A stretch of 64,000 bases of DNA from Pseudoalteromonas rubra (GTDB lineage: Bacteria; Pseudomonadota; Gammaproteobacteria; Enterobacterales; Alteromonadaceae): contig NZ_PNCI01000030.1 of NCBI RefSeq assembly GCF_005887095.1, positions 1 through 64,000 of the forward strand, read 5' to 3'. The position numbers and the translations under genes were made by a program. Positions 62,923-64,000 of the stretch are shown in pieces; within the stretch, counting starts at the first letter, position 1, and each line of letters begins with the position of its first letter. The notes beneath the pieces are model-generated. The model did no database searches and was not told the origin of the DNA. It worked only from the letters and a program-made list of their open reading frames with translations.

Positions 62923-62942
62923 CCTGTAAGATAAAAACGAAA

Positions 62943-62967
62943 ATGCCAGCCCGGGTAAGGCTGGCAT
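62943..62967. terminator. hairpin terminator
   Basis: ATGCCAGCC and GGCTGGCAT form a 9-bp stem (62943-62951 and 62959-62967) with a seven-base loop, between the exporter gene and the convergent lipoprotein gene. Confidence 0.75.
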
Positions 62968-62996
62968 AACTTAATTGGTCTGTGAAATTGTCTGGA

Positions 62997-63683
62997 TCAC
63001 AGCTTATTGTTTACCAGTGCGTCTAATTCAGACAACGATGCCGCAATTTTTACACCAGGTACATTGGTACCTATGGTTGCTTCAAAAGAGCCTTCAACCG
63101 ACGAGCGGAATGATGTAAAGCCGATGCGATATACACCACGTACCAGTGCTTCGGTCGGGTTATTCATCGACGTTGTTTTACGCAACAATGAGTTATAGCT
63201 AGCACCACTTGGATTCGCTGGCAATTCGCTGCTGTCATCATTACGCCCCAGGTTTTGCAGTACTTTCCCGCCGTCAGCAATGCTGCCGCTGTCTATGATG
63301 TTCATACGATCTAAGACGATATAGGTATCGAAAAACTTGTTGGCGTCCTTTGCCATACCTGGTTTAAAGTTTGCGTGAACAAAGTCTTTGTCACCAGGCG
63401 TAGCGACGGCAGGTGAAATCATTGAAACGCCAATTTCATCTACTGCTGCAGGCACCCAGACATACAGATAGTAAGTGTCTTTACCTTTATATTTACCCTC
63501 AGGCACAACAGATTTATCAACATAGCCAAAGTAGTTGCTGTAATTGGCATAAGGGAGACGTGCTTCAATCCCGGCTACACCTTCAGAGACAGAGCTTTTA
63601 AGGTGTGGACCAGTACTCATACAACCTGCAAGAGTGGTTAGCGCAATCAGAGGGAGGATCTTTCCGGTTAACTTCATTTTCAT
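62997..63683 (-). CDS. LipL32-like lipoprotein
   Basis: 228 residues with a lipobox (TTLAGC). The mature sequence matches Leptospira LipL32 in order: LPYANYSNYFGYVDKSVVPEG, DTYYLYVWVPAAVDEIGVSMISP, ATPGDKDFVHANFKPG, FFDTYIVLDRMNII, NSLLRKTT and LVRGVYRIGFTSFRSSVEGSF, against the corresponding [34 protein letters not shown] and [22 protein letters not shown] regions as I recall them. LipL32 is the main surface lipoprotein of pathogenic Leptospira and binds matrix proteins. A homologue in Pseudoalteromonas tunicata has been described. Here it is probably a surface lipoprotein. Confidence 0.85.
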   Translation of the reverse strand: MKMKLTGKILPLIALTTLAGCMSTGPHLKSSVSEGVAGIEARLPYANYSNYFGYVDKSVVPEGKYKGKDTYYLYVWVPAAVDEIGVSMISPAVATPGDKDFVHANFKPGMAKDANKFFDTYIVLDRMNIIDSGSIADGGKVLQNLGRNDDSSELPANPSGASYNSLLRKTTSMNNPTEALVRGVYRIGFTSFRSSVEGSFEATIGTNVPGVKIAASLSELDALVNNKL

Positions 63684-64000
63684 TGTGTTGACTCCATGTC
63701 ACCATTTTAAATTCGTTCGAATTATAGGCATGTACTGGAGAAAGTAAAACAAATTTTTACGCATTTACCAGGATGACAAGATACGCTGACCCTCTTAAAA
63801 TTTAACGAATGACAGAGCAATAATGCGTTGGGCAGGTATACGGTGATGACTGCTTTTTGCACTGAGGTTTAATAGCATTACCGGACACACAAGGCTGTTA
63901 CCAATGCGACATATACGTCTGTAGCACACGAATTTGCACCTAGCGAACAAGTTTAAATTGTTGAATTTGGCGATTTAGCTGGAGTGACATTTCACTGAGC
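63684..64000. other. intergenic to window edge, no gene seen
   Basis: This stretch contains the likely promoter of the LipL32-like gene, but no frame long enough, with a ribosome site, was found. Whatever gene follows lies outside the window. Confidence 0.4.

Overview
The window looks like a chromosomal segment of a marine gammaproteobacterium, most probably Pseudoalteromonas or a close relative. Reasons: moderate GC content, many sensor kinases and secreted or lipid-anchored proteins, a chitin-oligosaccharide deacetylase, a small GG-leader peptide of an Alteromonadales type, and a LipL32-like lipoprotein (outside Leptospira this family is best known from Pseudoalteromonas). No rRNA, tRNA, CRISPR array, prophage or complete insertion sequence was seen. 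The only mobile-element trace is a degraded 5' piece of an IS5-type transposase near 1.7-1.9 kb. All calls come from reading the sequence; no database search was run.

Layout. 0-4.3 kb: a gene cut by the window edge, a small lipoprotein, an acetyltransferase, a secreted TTGGG-repeat protein, the IS remnant, an ABC1/UbiB-type kinase and two small secreted paralogues. 4.4-8.7 kb: an ABC exporter operon (ATPase, large FtsX-type permease, FG-GAP/VCBS-type protein). 8.9-16.6 kb: a lipoprotein joining an S41 protease to a class C beta-lactamase-like domain, a second beta-lactamase-like lipoprotein, three acetyltransferase or PaiB-type genes, and a divergent MocR-type regulator with repeated ACCAGA/CTGGT sites. 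16.9-18.4 kb: tandem secreted paralogues and a histidine phosphatase. 18.5-26.2 kb: a MacB-like efflux operon (HlyD, ATPase, two permeases), its presumed sigma-54 response regulator and histidine kinase, with TGTCCG/CGGACA palindromes and a sigma-54-like promoter upstream. 26.5-30.8 kb: hybrid kinase, chitooligosaccharide deacetylase with an FNR-type site upstream, and a low-molecular-weight phosphatase.

30.9-35.3 kb is a nitric-oxide response locus: norR diverges from a 74-aa membrane protein, nnrS and hmp. Two 14-bp inverted GTCA-N3-TGAC elements and a GG-N10-GC sigma-54 promoter lie between them. 35.6-36.6 kb encodes two bacterioferritin subunits with complementary defects: one keeps the haem Met but has lost ferroxidase ligands, the other is the reverse. 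36.7-43.5 kb is a signalling cluster: ATP-grasp enzyme, membrane class III cyclase, periplasmic binding protein, and a translationally coupled hybrid kinase containing what reads as a photoactive LOV domain.

43.6-49.3 kb: a zinc-peptidase-like protein, a FAN1-like VRR-NUC nuclease fused to a DnaQ-type exonuclease, a DUF1294 protein and a dicarboxylate symporter fused to a solute-binding domain. 49.4-52.7 kb: an orphan Cys-rich GG-leader peptide, a free-standing fragment homologous to malate synthase G, a divergent ScfR/RamB-like regulator with three 14-bp-spaced repeats, and a GyrI-like protein. 53-64 kb: a reading frame broken by a single TGA, a DUF885 lipoprotein, soxR and a divergent flavodoxin-like gene with an 18-bp SoxR box in a 19-bp spacer promoter, a large lipoprotein, a DUF4920 protein, a CodB-like permease, a Bcr/CflA exporter and the LipL32-like lipoprotein. 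The strongest candidates for new biology are the LOV/binding-protein kinase, the orphan peptide, the malate-synthase-fragment/regulator pair, the split bacterioferritin and the domain fusions.
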